Positions 63,961 through 64,000 of a DNA stretch of 64,000 nt are shown here, piece by piece (position 1 is the stretch's first letter; the number at the start of each line of letters is the position of its first letter). The notes under the pieces are model-generated. The model worked only from the letters and a program-made list of their open reading frames with translations, was not told the origin of the DNA and did no database searches. The position numbers and the translations under genes are program-made. The stretch comes from Fructobacillus americanaquae (GTDB lineage Bacteria; Bacillota; Bacilli; Lactobacillales; Lactobacillaceae): NCBI RefSeq assembly GCF_024029775.1, contig NZ_CP097122.1, positions 731,001 to 795,000 on the forward strand. Reading direction: 5' to 3'.

Positions 63961-63962
63961 AA

Positions 63963-64000
63963 TTGCGGGAGTAGGATTTGAACCTACGACCTTCGGGTTA
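63963..64000 (-). tRNA. tRNA-Met-type, 3' part (cut by window edge)
   Basis: The minus strand reads TAACCCGAAGGTCG, then TAGGTTCAAATCCTA and CTCCCGCAA. This is the anticodon-stem 3' side, variable loop, T-arm and acceptor of an initiator-like tRNA-Met. The anticodon lies at or just beyond the edge, so the identity is by resemblance. Confidence 0.75.

Overview
The window reads as chromosome of a lactic acid bacterium (family Lactobacillaceae). The malolactic triad mleR/mleA/mleP, a GPH/MFS maltose importer with a family 65 disaccharide phosphorylase, a T-box leader, CcpA-type cre and PurR-type boxes, a KxYKxGKxW-type signal peptide with LPxTA anchoring, and lipoteichoic acid synthase all point there. 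The base composition (moderate GC in housekeeping genes) and the malolactic set fit the Leuconostoc/Weissella/Fructobacillus/Convivina side of the family, but I cannot name a genus from sequence alone.

Layout: 1-8 kb holds a partial XRE regulator, small membrane and cytoplasmic proteins, a MarR regulator divergent from a strongly codon-biased pyruvate/2-oxoacid decarboxylase, signal peptidase I, and ribokinase. 8-10.3 kb is an accessory patch with a frameshifted small membrane gene and a BspA-type surface protein broken by one stop codon. 10.8-18.2 kb has rpiA, a fused threonine/serine exporter and the malolactic locus. 18.3-23.5 kb has argGH and a T-box-controlled polar amino acid ABC transporter. 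23.9-31 kb has a TetR-controlled ABC exporter and an AT-rich maltose/disaccharide phosphorolysis operon with a cre site. 31-34.2 kb carries two paralogous PfoR-type EIIC membrane proteins, each preceded by a promoter, a short leader peptide and an intrinsic terminator. 34.3-47.8 kb is a complete purine operon, purEKCSQLFMNHD-fhs, with PurBoxes. 47.9-49.2 kb is a ClC family protein.

49.3-54.9 kb is an AT-rich accessory island of very small, mostly membrane-protein ORFs. It is interspersed with a recurrent module (a GTTAA...TTAAC dyad plus a terminator-like hairpin) that also occurs at 8.0 kb. At least two of its genes are broken at A6/A7 runs where a -1 shift restores the frame. It also holds a decayed duplicate of the 8-10 kb surface-protein locus. 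54.9-63.5 kb returns to core-like genes: a CopB-type copper ATPase with a His/Met-rich tandem repeat, an aquaporin, an RluA-type pseudouridine synthase, LtaS, a HAD phosphatase and a DUF2075 NTPase. The window ends in a tRNA cluster (Ile, Gly, Phe, Asp, and a cut Met-type tRNA).

Most interesting items: the paired leader-peptide/attenuator units upstream of the PfoR-type genes, with Ile-rich and Leu-rich peptides sharing a Q-x-Q core; the dispersed dyad-hairpin module; and the homopolymer frameshifts inside the accessory island. No CRISPR array, rRNA gene, transposase or integrase was seen.
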